DNA of 21,830 bases, from assembly GCA_900553055.1 (NCBI GenBank), contig USBV01000008.1:1-21830 (forward strand), read 5' to 3'. Position numbers and translations under genes: made by a program. The notes beneath the pieces were generated by a model. It saw nothing but the letters and a program-made list of their open reading frames with translations, was not told where the DNA came from and did no database searches. Source of the DNA: an uncultured Phascolarctobacterium sp. GTDB taxonomy: Bacteria; Bacillota; Negativicutes; Acidaminococcales; Acidaminococcaceae. Shown here piece after piece: positions 6,981 to 17,210 of this stretch. Position 1 is the first letter of the stretch. Each line of letters opens with the position of its first letter.

Positions 6981-9425
6981 TTACTCTTCTTCGTGGTGAA
7001 TAGTTGCCAAGGAAACAACCTTATCATTTTCACTTAAGGTCATCAGCTTTACACCCTGAGCATTGCGGCCATATTGGGAAATGCTATCCACATCAATACG
7101 GATAATGATGCCACCGGCAGTAATCATCATGATTTCCTGAGCAGGATTAATCACCTTCATACCAACTACAAGACCTGTCCTTTCGGTAATCTTGATATTG
7201 ATAATGCCCTTACCACCGCGGGTTTGCTTACGATATTCGCTGACTGCAGTACGCTTGCCCATGCCAAATTCAGTTGCAGTTAGTACCTCATATTCCTCAT
7301 TGGGCACACTATCCATAGCTACAACCTCATCGCCATAATTTAAGGAAATACCTTTTACGCCATGAGCAGTACGTCCCATAGCACGCACATCCTGCTCATC
7401 AAAGCGAATGGCGAGGCCATTGCGAGTAGCCAAGATGATTTCGCTATTGCCATCAGTGAGCTCAACACCAATCAAATCCTCATTATCATCCAGATTGATT
7501 GCCACTAAGCCAATCTTGCGGGCACTTTCCAAATCCTTCAAATTGGTCTTCTTCACCGTGCCCTTATTGGTAGCCATGAACATATACTGCTCATCCACAA
7601 ATTCCTTTACCGGAATAACTGCCGTAATTTTCTCGCCCTGCTCCAAGGGTAACAGGTTGATAATGGCAGTACCCTTGGCAGTGCGGCCTGCCTCCGGAAT
7701 CTCGTAGCCCTTTTGACGATATACACGTCCTTTATTAGTAAAGAACAAAATATTATGGTGGGTAGTGGAGAGGAAGAGATGCTCAGCGCAGTCCTCCTTC
7801 TTGCCGCTGCCACCTGTTTTACCCATACCACCACGTTTTTGGTTGCGGAATGTATCCAGGGTTTGGCGTTTAATATAGCCTTGATGGCTAATTGTCACGA
7901 CAATATCTTCCTCAGCAATCAAGTCCTCCACATCCATTTCAGAGGTATCGTGGGAAATTTCTGTGCGGCGCTCATCACCGAACTTCTTCTTCATTTCCAG
8001 CAAATCCTCTTTAATAATGTTCATGACTTTATGTTCATCAGCCAGTACGCTTTCTAACCAATCGATGGTTTCCAAAACATCGACATATTCGTCATCAATC
8101 TTTTTGCGCTCCAAGCCCGTTAAGCGTTGCAGACGCATATCCAAAATAGCCTGGGCCTGACGTTGGCTTAAATTAAAGCGTTCCATCAAGCTTGTACGCG
8201 CGATATCTGCAGTAGCACTGCTGCGAATGGTGCTAATCACTGCATCCAGATTATCCAGAGCAATCTTTAAACCCTCTAAGATATGGGCTCTATCCTTTGC
8301 CTTACCCAGCTCGTAGCGGGAACGACGTGTAATAACGTCCTTTTGGTGAGCCAGATAATACTCCAAAATCTGCTTGAGATTTAAAATGCGGGGTTGGCCA
8401 TTAACCAAGGCCAGCATAATAATGCCAAAGGAGCTTTGCAAAGCAGTGTGCTTATACAGCTGGTTCAAAACAACATCAGGAACAGCATCACTCTTCAGCT
8501 CGATAACAATACGAATGCCATGCTTTAGGTTAGAATAATCGTCGATATGGGTGATGCCCTCAATAGCACCATCCTTAACTAATTGAGCAATATCCTTGAT
8601 TAAATTTGCTTTATTTACCTGATAGGGGATTTCGGAAATAATAATATTATGCTTACCCTTATTGGCAGGCTCAATAGTAGCCTTAGCTCGAATCTTTACT
8701 ACGCCACGACCGGTGGTATAAGCATTATTGATGCCTTCCTTACCCAAAATACAGGCACCGGTGGGGAAGTCAGGTCCCTTAATAGCAGTCATCAGCTGGG
8801 GAATTTCTACATCGGGATTATCGATGAGCATTACTAGGCCATTAACAACCTCGCACAGATTATGGGGAGGAATATTAGTCGCCATACCAACTGCGATACC
8901 GGCACTACCATTAATCAAAAGTGCAGGTACCTTAGAGGGCAGCACGGAAGGCTCCTTCATGGATTCATCATAGTTAGGTACGAAATCAACAGTATCCTTT
9001 TCGATATCCTCCAGCATAGCTTCGGCAATCTTGGCCATACGTACTTCCGTATAACGCATTGCTGCCGGGCTATCGCCGTCGATGGAGCCAAAGTTACCAT
9101 GGCCATCCACCATCAGGTAACGAATAGAAAAATCCTGTGCCATACGCACAATAGCATCATAAACAGAGCTATCACCGTGCGGATGATATTTACCTAAAAC
9201 TTCACCGACAATACGTGCTGATTTTTTATATGGCTTGGTCGGAGTCATGCCTGCTTCCTGCATCGCATACAGAATGCGGCGGTGAACTGGCTTCAAGCCA
9301 TCGCGTACATCGGGCAAAGCACGTTGGATAATAACGCTCATTGCATAATCAATGTATGATTTTTGCATTTCATCTTCGATATACACCGGCAAAACCTTAC
9401 CGGTAGTGGGCTCTAAATTATCCAT
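6981..9425 (-). CDS. gyrA: DNA gyrase subunit A
   Basis: An 814-aa breakage-reunion subunit of DNA gyrase, which with GyrB introduces negative supercoils. The winged-helix and tower core starts with [15 protein letters not shown] at residues 36-50. The catalytic tyrosine is Y125 in AAMRYTEVR. The quinolone-resistance region reads [10 protein letters not shown] at 81-90, so the positions equal to E. coli S83 and D87 are Ser86 and Asp90, the drug-sensitive residues. The GyrA box QKRGGMG is at 529-535 and starts the C-terminal DNA-wrapping beta-pinwheel, which marks it as gyrase rather than topoisomerase IV. AGAAAGGTG lies 5 bp before the ATG. It is separated from gyrB by three other genes. Confidence 0.98.
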   Translation of the reverse strand: MDNLEPTTGKVLPVYIEDEMQKSYIDYAMSVIIQRALPDVRDGLKPVHRRILYAMQEAGMTPTKPYKKSARIVGEVLGKYHPHGDSSVYDAIVRMAQDFSIRYLMVDGHGNFGSIDGDSPAAMRYTEVRMAKIAEAMLEDIEKDTVDFVPNYDESMKEPSVLPSKVPALLINGSAGIAVGMATNIPPHNLCEVVNGLVMLIDNPDVEIPQLMTAIKGPDFPTGACILGKEGINNAYTTGRGVVKIRAKATIEPANKGKHNIIISEIPYQVNKANLIKDIAQLVKDGAIEGITHIDDYSNLKHGIRIVIELKSDAVPDVVLNQLYKHTALQSSFGIIMLALVNGQPRILNLKQILEYYLAHQKDVITRRSRYELGKAKDRAHILEGLKIALDNLDAVISTIRSSATADIARTSLMERFNLSQRQAQAILDMRLQRLTGLERKKIDDEYVDVLETIDWLESVLADEHKVMNIIKEDLLEMKKKFGDERRTEISHDTSEMDVEDLIAEEDIVVTISHQGYIKRQTLDTFRNQKRGGMGKTGGSGKKEDCAEHLFLSTTHHNILFFTNKGRVYRQKGYEIPEAGRTAKGTAIINLLPLEQGEKITAVIPVKEFVDEQYMFMATNKGTVKKTNLKDLESARKIGLVAINLDDNEDLIGVELTDGNSEIILATRNGLAIRFDEQDVRAMGRTAHGVKGISLNYGDEVVAMDSVPNEEYEVLTATEFGMGKRTAVSEYRKQTRGGKGIINIKITERTGLVVGMKVINPAQEIMMITAGGIIIRIDVDSISQYGRNAQGVKLMTLSENDKVVSLATIHHEEE

Positions 9426-9536
9426 GCAATCACCTTTCTTTCAATTCAATCTACATCTAAGTTAAATTTATTTGCAAATTTCAATATTAACTTCTCTAAA
9501 TATTTTCCTAGTTTAGTAGCTGCACCTTTAAAAGCT

Positions 9537-10313
9537 TTATTTAAACAAAATTTCGTAAACCTGCTTACCAATAAGCAGCGTAGTTACCAATAAATACAGC
9601 GGGCGCACATAGGAGGCGCCTTTTTTGATAGCTAAGCGCGATCCACACAGGGCACCAACAACCATCGCACTAGCCATTATCAAGCCATAGCTCCACACGA
9701 TGGTGCCACTCATAGCAAAGGCTACCAGCGCACCCACACCGCTGGCAAAGTTTAGTGCCTTGGCATTACCTGCTGCAGTAACGAAATCATAGCCCAAATA
9801 CAGGAACCCAAAGATGAGGAAGGAGCCAGTACCGGGGCCAAAAAAGCCATCATAAAAGCCCATGCCAAAGGCCATGATAAAGGCGCCGATTAGTGCCTGC
9901 ATCCCCAGCTTTTGCACAGTACCGGTGTCGCCCCAATCCTTGCGTCGATAGGTGTAAATGGCTACAGCCACCAAAAGCACTACGATGATATTTTTCATCA
10001 GCTTTTCCGGCAATAAGTACACCACATAAGCACCCAAGGCTGAACCAATGAAGGACAGGGGCATCAAGGCTAACGCTGCTTTTTTAATCTTGCCGGCGCG
10101 CCAAAAGGAAATAACGCTGGTGAAGGCACCCACGGAGGCAGCCACCTTATTCGTGCCTAAAGCGTAGGGAACAGGAAGTCCTAGGCTGAGCAGGGCAGGG
10201 GTGGAAATTAAACCGCCACCACCAACTGTTGAATCAATAAAGGCTGAAATAAAGCCTGCTACAACTAAAAATAAAATTGTTAGAGGGTCCAAGGACCCAA
10301 TAAAATTTTCCAC
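9537..10313 (-). CDS. TSUP-family (TauE/SafE) membrane transporter
   Basis: A 258-aa polytopic membrane protein of the TauE/SafE (TSUP) family, whose members move sulfite, sulfoacetate, taurine-derived or other organosulfur anions. The N-terminal half has the family's Gly-rich motif with Asp (AFIDSTVGGGGLISTPALL, residues 24-42) followed by the ALGTNKVAAS segment. The second half repeats it with GFYDGFFGPGTGSFLIF and AAGNAKALNF. About eight transmembrane segments are expected. The start is GTG, with AGGGG 6 bp upstream. It lies between thiamine pyrophosphokinase and gyrA, 111 bp ahead of gyrA with no obvious terminator, so it may add to gyrA transcription. The substrate is unknown. Confidence 0.88.
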   Translation of the reverse strand: MENFIGSLDPLTILFLVVAGFISAFIDSTVGGGGLISTPALLSLGLPVPYALGTNKVAASVGAFTSVISFWRAGKIKKAALALMPLSFIGSALGAYVVYLLPEKLMKNIIVVLLVAVAIYTYRRKDWGDTGTVQKLGMQALIGAFIMAFGMGFYDGFFGPGTGSFLIFGFLYLGYDFVTAAGNAKALNFASGVGALVAFAMSGTIVWSYGLIMASAMVVGALCGSRLAIKKGASYVRPLYLLVTTLLIGKQVYEILFK

Positions 10314-10412
10314 ACAAATCCCCTCATATTATCATAATATTATTTTATTATTTACAAAATCTACCCTTATCTGAGCACCATGTTAGAATTTTCCAGTCTC
10401 AGCCAATTAGGC

Positions 10413-11195
10413 CTATTCATTCCAATGGATATATAAGCCCACATCACCCTCATGGCATAGGCATTGAATATACTCAGCAATTACCTCATTACTAATCGCA
10501 TAGGGATGCTGTTGTTTTAAGGCAGCCTTAGCTAGAGGCCAACGCACTCCGTCCAAGCTTACTACTGCTGTAGCGCTTAGCGGGATAAGCGATAATGCTT
10601 GCACCTTTTCTGCATGCTCTAATTGGAGAGTAACTTCTTCTTCACAACACAAGAACACCATTAATTCGTGCCCATCTGCCAAAAGCACTTGGGTATCATG
10701 CTGCTTTTTAAACTGTAGCAGTGAATATACATTGCTAAAAAGATGGTCAAAGCGACCGCCCCAAATGCCACTTGCTACAAGGGGAGCAGGGGATAAGCTT
10801 TTTAGTAAAAGCTGTAAATCAGTGTCATTCTTGGCAGGTGGATGCAGCTCTAGCTTCGCTCCTAATGCCTGCGCTTGCTCATAAAAAGCAAGGGGGCTGC
10901 TATCACAATCGCCAACTACTAATTGGGGCGCTAATTGTGCAGCTAAAGCACAATTCACTCCCTTATCTGCACAATAAACAGCTAATGCATTTGCCTGCGC
11001 AACACGTTTAAGCCACTCGCATGCTGGCTCTCTTCCTCCTGCTAGGAGCAAATTTGCCTGTTGCTCATGTTTCACGTGAAACACAGAAGATTTTTGCTGC
11101 GGTTGAGCAGGAGTAGCTGCCATTTCTGCAGCACCATGTTTCACGTGAAACACGATGCTTACATTAGGCAAAAGCACAGAAAAATCGCTGCTCAT
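10413..11195 (-). CDS. Thiamine pyrophosphokinase with N-terminal extension carrying two parS sites
   Basis: Thiamine diphosphokinase converts thiamine and ATP to thiamine pyrophosphate in the cytoplasm. Family motifs are visible: LLLAGG at residues 49-54, GDCDS 95-99, KNDTD 122-126, GGRFDH 146-151 and the C-terminal SNE 235-237. At 260 aa it is about 45 residues longer than usual. The extra N-terminus (1-47) is Ala/Gln/Pro-rich, lacks an obvious fold, and contains FHVKH twice (16-20 and 39-43), because each copy is a parS palindrome in frame. The ATG at 11195 overlaps the stop of the upstream gene (ATGA), which supports coupled translation of the whole extension. Met25 is the only other in-frame ATG in the extension and would still leave one parS inside the gene. 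Confidence 0.88.
   Translation of the reverse strand: MSSDFSVLLPNVSIVFHVKHGAAEMAATPAQPQQKSSVFHVKHEQQANLLLAGGREPACEWLKRVAQANALAVYCADKGVNCALAAQLAPQLVVGDCDSSPLAFYEQAQALGAKLELHPPAKNDTDLQLLLKSLSPAPLVASGIWGGRFDHLFSNVYSLLQFKKQHDTQVLLADGHELMVFLCCEEEVTLQLEHAEKVQALSLIPLSATAVVSLDGVRWPLAKAALKQQHPYAISNEVIAEYIQCLCHEGDVGLYIHWNE
11068..11083. other. parS site 1 (ParB/Spo0J/Noc-type palindrome)
   Basis: TGTTTCACGTGAAACA is a perfect 16-bp palindrome and matches the bacterial parS consensus TGTTNCACGTGAAACA, the loading site for ParB (Spo0J) in chromosome segregation. It lies about 6 kb left of the dnaA-dnaN origin, within the origin-proximal zone where parS sites cluster. It is read in frame as FHVKH in the thiamine pyrophosphokinase gene. 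ParB itself is not in the window; in this gene order it would be expected to the right, beyond mnmE. Confidence 0.93.
11137..11152. other. parS site 2 (ParB/Spo0J/Noc-type palindrome)
   Basis: A second perfect copy of TGTTTCACGTGAAACA starts 69 bp (exactly 23 codons) from the first. The two copies share one matching flanking base on each side, CATG before and CAC after. The spacing keeps both in the same reading frame, so this one also encodes FHVKH. Paired sites close to the origin would give a local double loading point for ParB and SMC. Confidence 0.93.
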
Positions 11196-11491
11196 TTTTT
11201 TACTAAAGCAACGGGCTTAATAATAATTTGGTCCTGCTCTCTGGCTACCTTCCAGAAGCAGCCGCCCTGATTCTTTTGCAGACATTCCATGCTGATTTCC
11301 AGCAAAAAGCGGTTTAAACGCTCTTGCGCTTCCGGCGGTAGCAACAGCTCTTTTTTAACAGGAGCCTTGGCGCCTTTAATTTTGCTTGGCGTAACCTTTT
11401 CTTCAGCATACATGCCATTTTCAAAGGTTAGGTTTTCGTTAAAGCCCTTCAGCATATCTGCATCAGAAAGGCCCTTTTTAATTTTTACCAT
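11192..11491 (-). CDS. Conserved-looking small protein of unknown function
   Basis: A 99-aa basic, soluble protein that I do not recognise. It has no signal peptide or membrane segment. The N-terminal half is Lys-rich and probably flexible. The C-terminal half (about 50-98) looks folded, with a predicted helix (AQERLNRFLLEISMECLQ) followed by a short beta-rich end (WKVAREQDQIIIKPV). It sits 23 bp after gyrB with a good ribosome binding site (AGAGG, 8 bp before ATG). Its stop overlaps the thiamine pyrophosphokinase start by 4 bp, so it is part of the gyrB transcription unit. The coupled position makes it very likely to be a real gene. Any link to gyrase or thiamine is unproven. Confidence 0.75.
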   Translation of the reverse strand: MVKIKKGLSDADMLKGFNENLTFENGMYAEEKVTPSKIKGAKAPVKKELLLPPEAQERLNRFLLEISMECLQKNQGGCFWKVAREQDQIIIKPVALVKK

Positions 11492-11514
11492 TTGTCTTAC
11501 CTCTATAAAAACTC

Positions 11515-13745
<2,231 letters not shown>

Positions 13746-14480
13746 TCTGATCCCTCCGTAAATAGGCTAAAGCATTATCATATAAAGCAGGCGTTAATGC
13801 CTCAGGCTGCTTTCCTGTCAAAAATAGAACGGCTAAGAGATTATCTTTTTTATCGGCATAACCCAATCTTACCCTTTCAAAATAGTAATTTTTGAGGTTA
13901 TCCTTAACGGCAGTAAATAATATTCTATCACATTTATAGTAAGCTTTACAATCCTCGTAGGTTAACCATGGTTGAATGCGCAGGAGCTCTGCTAAATACT
14001 GGCGCAAATGCTCACGCTCCTTGCGGTCACAAACGCTGCACATAGCTAAGCCCTTTTCCATCCGCGCACCGCATTTAGGGCAGGTAGTATACTCTATAGC
14101 TGGATATGACTCCTGCTCGAGCTTCTTTTGCTGCTGCTCCTGCCTGCGATAAAAGCTACCCGTATGAAAATACAGCTTTTTAATGATTAAAGCGCCCAAA
14201 AGATAGGCATTTATCTTTTGCAAAAACAAATCCTGCATCATATAAAGCTCATTAGCCAATAAGGAATTACCGGTACGAATATAAAGCTCGTTCCCCGCAA
14301 GCTTTTCCACACCACAGCGACGAGCTAAATTAGAGCCGCAAATATCCTGCCAATGCAGGCTCAGGTAATGCTGCAAATACAAATATTTGCCCTGTAGAGG
14401 AATAAATTTATTGGGATAGCGCGGGTCGAATAAATGCTTAATAATAGCATCCGTAGGTGTCAAAAAATCCTCATACATCT

Positions 14481-15608
14481 TTAAGCCTCATTAATTACGC
14501 CATTTTCGATGCGAAAATAAGCATTACCAACCAAATCAGGGATGAGCTCGCGGTCATTAACGGTAATAAAGGTTTGCACACGCCCGTCGATAAAAAGCAG
14601 CAGCTGCGCTCTACGGCTATCATCCAATTCACTCATCACATCATCTAAGAGCAAAATCGGAAACTCGCCAATTTCGCGCCGCACATACTCCAGCTGGGAA
14701 AGCTTCAAAGCGAGCGCACCGCTGCGCTGCTGCCCCTGTGAGCCAAAGGAGCGCAGGGATAAGCCATTTAATAGCAGCTGTAAATCATCCCGATGCGGTC
14801 CAATACCTGTATTACCGCGCAGAATATCTATCCGCTCCCGTTCAGCCAAAGCTTTAGCGTAAAAGCTCTCTGTCAGCTCCTCAGCAGAGGCAGGGTAGAG
14901 CAGCTCACCATTATTAGCCTTAAGCTCATAACGCACCTTCAGCTCTTCCTGATTACTGGTGATGGAAGCATATATTTCACTGGCAATAGCCTCCAGTTTA
15001 GCAAGCGCTTGCAAACGTTTCTTAGTAATCGCAGTAGCCAGCTTAATAAATTCCTGATTCCAGGGCTGCAGTATTTCCTGACGACCGCCCTCATCACGCA
15101 ACTCCTTTAAGAGGCGATTGCGCTGCAAAAGCACACGATTATATTTCACCAATAAATCGTAGTAGATAGGGTCTGTTTGGGAAATCTGCATATCAAAAAA
15201 GCGTCTTCTTAAGGCCGGCTCACCCTTTACAAGCTGCAAATCCTCGGGCGAAAACATCACTGTGTTTAAAGCACCGTAATGCTCCTTGGGGCGCACCTTA
15301 GCGCCGTCCAGCCAAATTTCTTTTTTCCATTTTTGCTTCTGGCGATATTTCTTTAGCTTTACCTCATGGGTACCACTGAAGCTGGCAAACTCAATGCCCA
15401 CAGCCATCGCGTCCGTCCCCAGCTTTAATAAATCCTCTTCTGTCGAGGTGCGATGCGAAAGCCCAAAGGCGCCATAAAAAATTGCCTCTAAAATATTGGT
15501 CTTGCCCTGCGCATTTTTGCCATAAAAAACGTTAATCATGGATGCTAGCTTGAGCTGGCACTGTGTGTAATTGCGAAAATTTACTGCATAAAGACTGGAA
15601 ATCTTCAT
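14481..15608 (-). CDS. recF: DNA replication/repair protein RecF
   Basis: A 375-aa SMC-like ATPase that helps load RecA at single-strand gaps with RecO and RecR. The Walker A motif GKNAQGKT is at residues 30-37. The ABC signature FGSQGQQRSGALALKL is near 287-302, and Walker B with D-loop (LLLDDVMSELD) is near 335-345. The length fits the family (about 360-375). The start overlaps the stop of the S4 protein gene by 4 bp (ATGA), and the next gene begins 2 bp after its stop. It is thus in the middle of a tightly coupled replication operon. Confidence 0.96.
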   Translation of the reverse strand: MKISSLYAVNFRNYTQCQLKLASMINVFYGKNAQGKTNILEAIFYGAFGLSHRTSTEEDLLKLGTDAMAVGIEFASFSGTHEVKLKKYRQKQKWKKEIWLDGAKVRPKEHYGALNTVMFSPEDLQLVKGEPALRRRFFDMQISQTDPIYYDLLVKYNRVLLQRNRLLKELRDEGGRQEILQPWNQEFIKLATAITKKRLQALAKLEAIASEIYASITSNQEELKVRYELKANNGELLYPASAEELTESFYAKALAERERIDILRGNTGIGPHRDDLQLLLNGLSLRSFGSQGQQRSGALALKLSQLEYVRREIGEFPILLLDDVMSELDDSRRAQLLLFIDGRVQTFITVNDRELIPDLVGNAYFRIENGVINEA

Positions 15609-15829
15609 GCTTCTTTAGTGATGGTAAGCTCGATTTGGTCTTCGATATTCACAACATCGCCGGGAAAAACTTTTTTGCGCTTTTCCGTTACCAGCTTACC
15701 ATTGAGTTTAATAATTCCATCCTCTACCATCAAAAAAGCCTGTCCACCGGTATCAGCAACACCGGAAAACTTTAACAGCTTATCCATAGTAATAAACTCA
15801 GTAATAATAGCTACTGTTTCCTTTTGCAT
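15605..15829 (-). CDS. yaaA: S4-domain RNA-binding protein, YaaA type
   Basis: A 74-aa single-domain S4 protein of the kind encoded between dnaN and recF in many Bacillota (YaaA in B. subtilis). The S4 alpha-L fold is suggested by the ITMDKLLKFSGVADTGGQA helix pair and the GIIKLNGKLVTEKRKKVFPGDVV turn, a typical RNA-binding surface with KxRKK. The function is poorly known; family members associate with ribosomes or rRNA. AGAGGTG lies 5 bp before the ATG. Its stop overlaps the recF start, so translation is coupled. Confidence 0.93.
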   Translation of the reverse strand: MQKETVAIITEFITMDKLLKFSGVADTGGQAFLMVEDGIIKLNGKLVTEKRKKVFPGDVVNIEDQIELTITKEA

Positions 15830-15840
15830 GCTAACACCTC

Positions 15841-16950
15841 TTAAAATACTACGCGTACGGGAGTAACGATATAAATATAATTATCCTCCTCAGGCGCAGT
15901 GATGCAAACAGGGCTCAGGGAAGTATTCATGCTCAGCAATACTTCCTCAGCGTCTACGTTTTTCAAAATATCCAGAATGTATTTAGCATTAAAGGCTACA
16001 TTAAGAGCATCGCCCTCGGTGGTGCAGGGGAGCACCTCCTTGCCGGTGCCCACATCAGGACTGCTGGAGGTAATGGTAATTTCCCCTTGATTAATGCTCA
16101 TTTTTACAGTGCTATAATCGCCATCAGTGGAGAATAAAGCTACGCGCTCCACAGCTCCAGCCAATTCCTTGGCCTTAACCGTGCATTTAACAGCAAATTT
16201 AGCGGGAATTACCTTATTATAATCAGGGAATTTACCTTCGATAAGACGGGAAACGATGATAACATCGTCAATAATAACCATAATTTGGTTATTTAACAGA
16301 GAAATTTTAACCTCTTGGGGCATGTCACTGGTAAGGTTGCGGGAAATTTCGTTTAAAACCTTAGAGGGAATAATCATGCTCAGGTTTTCCTGTGTAGGCT
16401 GAGAAATAAACTTTACTGCTAAACGATGGGTATTAGTACCTACAAAGGTTAGCTTATCGTCCTTTGATTCTACTAAAATACCGGTAAACAGAGGTCTTGC
16501 TTCATCGTTGGAGCAGGAGAAAATAGTCTTGCGAATAAGCTCTTTTATTTTATCATCAGCTATAGTGATGGATTTATCGCCATTAAAATCGGGAAATTTA
16601 GGATAATCATCCTCATTCATTAAAAGTAATTGATATTCGGAGTTACCGGAAGCAACCTTAATGGTTTTATTTTCTTGATTTTTGCTGATGGTAACAGTTT
16701 CTGCAGAAAGTTTGCGTACAAGCTCGGAAATATGCTTAGCAGAAACGACTATTTCCCCGGGTTCAGTGATATTGGCATCAATAGTGCAGGAAATAGCCAT
16801 ATTTAAATCCATACCTTGGATTACCAAGCGTCCATTGCAGGTAATTAAATGCAAGCAAGAAAAAATAGGTGTACTGGGCTTGGATGTGATTGCTTTTTGT
16901 GCGGTTTGAATTGCTTTATTTAATTCACTGGTATTACAGGTTATTATCAT
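15841..16950 (-). CDS. dnaN: DNA polymerase III beta sliding clamp
   Basis: A 369-aa processivity clamp that forms a ring dimer around DNA and tethers the replicative polymerase. The three repeated clamp domains are recognisable in order, starting with MIITCNTSELNKAIQTAQKAI and ending with the family-typical hydrophobic C-terminus (YIYIVTPVRVVF). Diagnostic segments such as DDEARPLFTGILVE-like (residues about 176-190, here NDEARPLFTGILVE) and EGKFPDYNKVIP are present. AAGGAGGA lies 10 bp before the ATG. It is 11 bp upstream of yaaA and separated from dnaA by the 260-bp origin region, which probably also holds its promoter. Confidence 0.97.
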   Translation of the reverse strand: MIITCNTSELNKAIQTAQKAITSKPSTPIFSCLHLITCNGRLVIQGMDLNMAISCTIDANITEPGEIVVSAKHISELVRKLSAETVTISKNQENKTIKVASGNSEYQLLLMNEDDYPKFPDFNGDKSITIADDKIKELIRKTIFSCSNDEARPLFTGILVESKDDKLTFVGTNTHRLAVKFISQPTQENLSMIIPSKVLNEISRNLTSDMPQEVKISLLNNQIMVIIDDVIIVSRLIEGKFPDYNKVIPAKFAVKCTVKAKELAGAVERVALFSTDGDYSTVKMSINQGEITITSSSPDVGTGKEVLPCTTEGDALNVAFNAKYILDILKNVDAEEVLLSMNTSLSPVCITAPEEDNYIYIVTPVRVVF

Positions 16951-17210
16951 TTGTACACAGTCCTCCTTGGTTTTTTATTACTATATAATTTATTAAAAGT
17001 AGTCGAAGTAGTAGTAAGAGCTGTTAGTAATGTGGAAAAGTGGTACTAAGCCATACAGGAGGCTTGTTTAGCCATGTAGATAACCCTGTTGATAAGCGGG
17101 AAATATTTTACACAGAATTAACAGCCAAAAAATTTATCAACTTCTCGTCGAAGTTATACACAGTTTAGAGGCGAGTTATCAACAGTTTTTGTGGATAACT
17201 TTTTGTTCTC
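16951..17210. other. oriC region between dnaA and dnaN
   Basis: This 260-bp gene-free gap has a cluster of DnaA boxes. Perfect boxes are TTATCCACA (- strand, 17190-17198) and TTATACACA (+, 17154-17162). One-mismatch boxes are TTATCAACA (+, 17176-17184; -, 17087-17095), TTTTACACA (+, 17106-17114), TTATCTACA (-, 17075-17083), TTTTCCACA (-, 17031-17039) and TTGTACACA (+, 16951-16959). With the adjacent AT-rich unwinding element and the gene context this is very probably the chromosomal replication origin, equal to the incC part of the B. subtilis origin. Confidence 0.9.
16971..17039 (-). other. Basal unwinding element: DnaA box, DnaA-trios, AT-rich tract
   Basis: Reading on the - strand from dnaA towards dnaN there is a DnaA box TTTTCCACA (17031-17039) and a 13-bp spacer. 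The complementary strand then carries the triplets TAG-TCG-AAG-TAG-TAG-TAA (17000-17017), and a 28-bp stretch containing a single C and otherwise only A/T (16971-16998) follows. This order, DnaA box then trios then AT-rich DNA just before dnaN, matches the B. subtilis element where DnaA filaments open the duplex. A second TAG-TAA pair at 17025-17030 directly touches the DnaA box. Confidence 0.8.

Noticed and set aside
9426..9536. A riboswitch or terminator upstream of gyrA
   Set aside because: I see only AT-rich sequence with a short AAAGCTTT palindrome, and no convincing conserved fold.
10314..10412. A promoter and terminator between thiamine pyrophosphokinase and the TSUP gene
   Set aside because: The stretch is AT-rich with several TATAAT-like words, but no well-spaced -35 and no stable hairpin with a T-run.
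11061..11270. A + strand frame that also reads FHVKH twice
   Set aside because: This is only the palindromic nature of parS read on the other strand. The gene is on the - strand.
16951..17210. A CRISPR-like or direct-repeat array in the dnaA-dnaN gap
   Set aside because: The repeated 9-mers are DnaA boxes in both orientations with irregular spacing.
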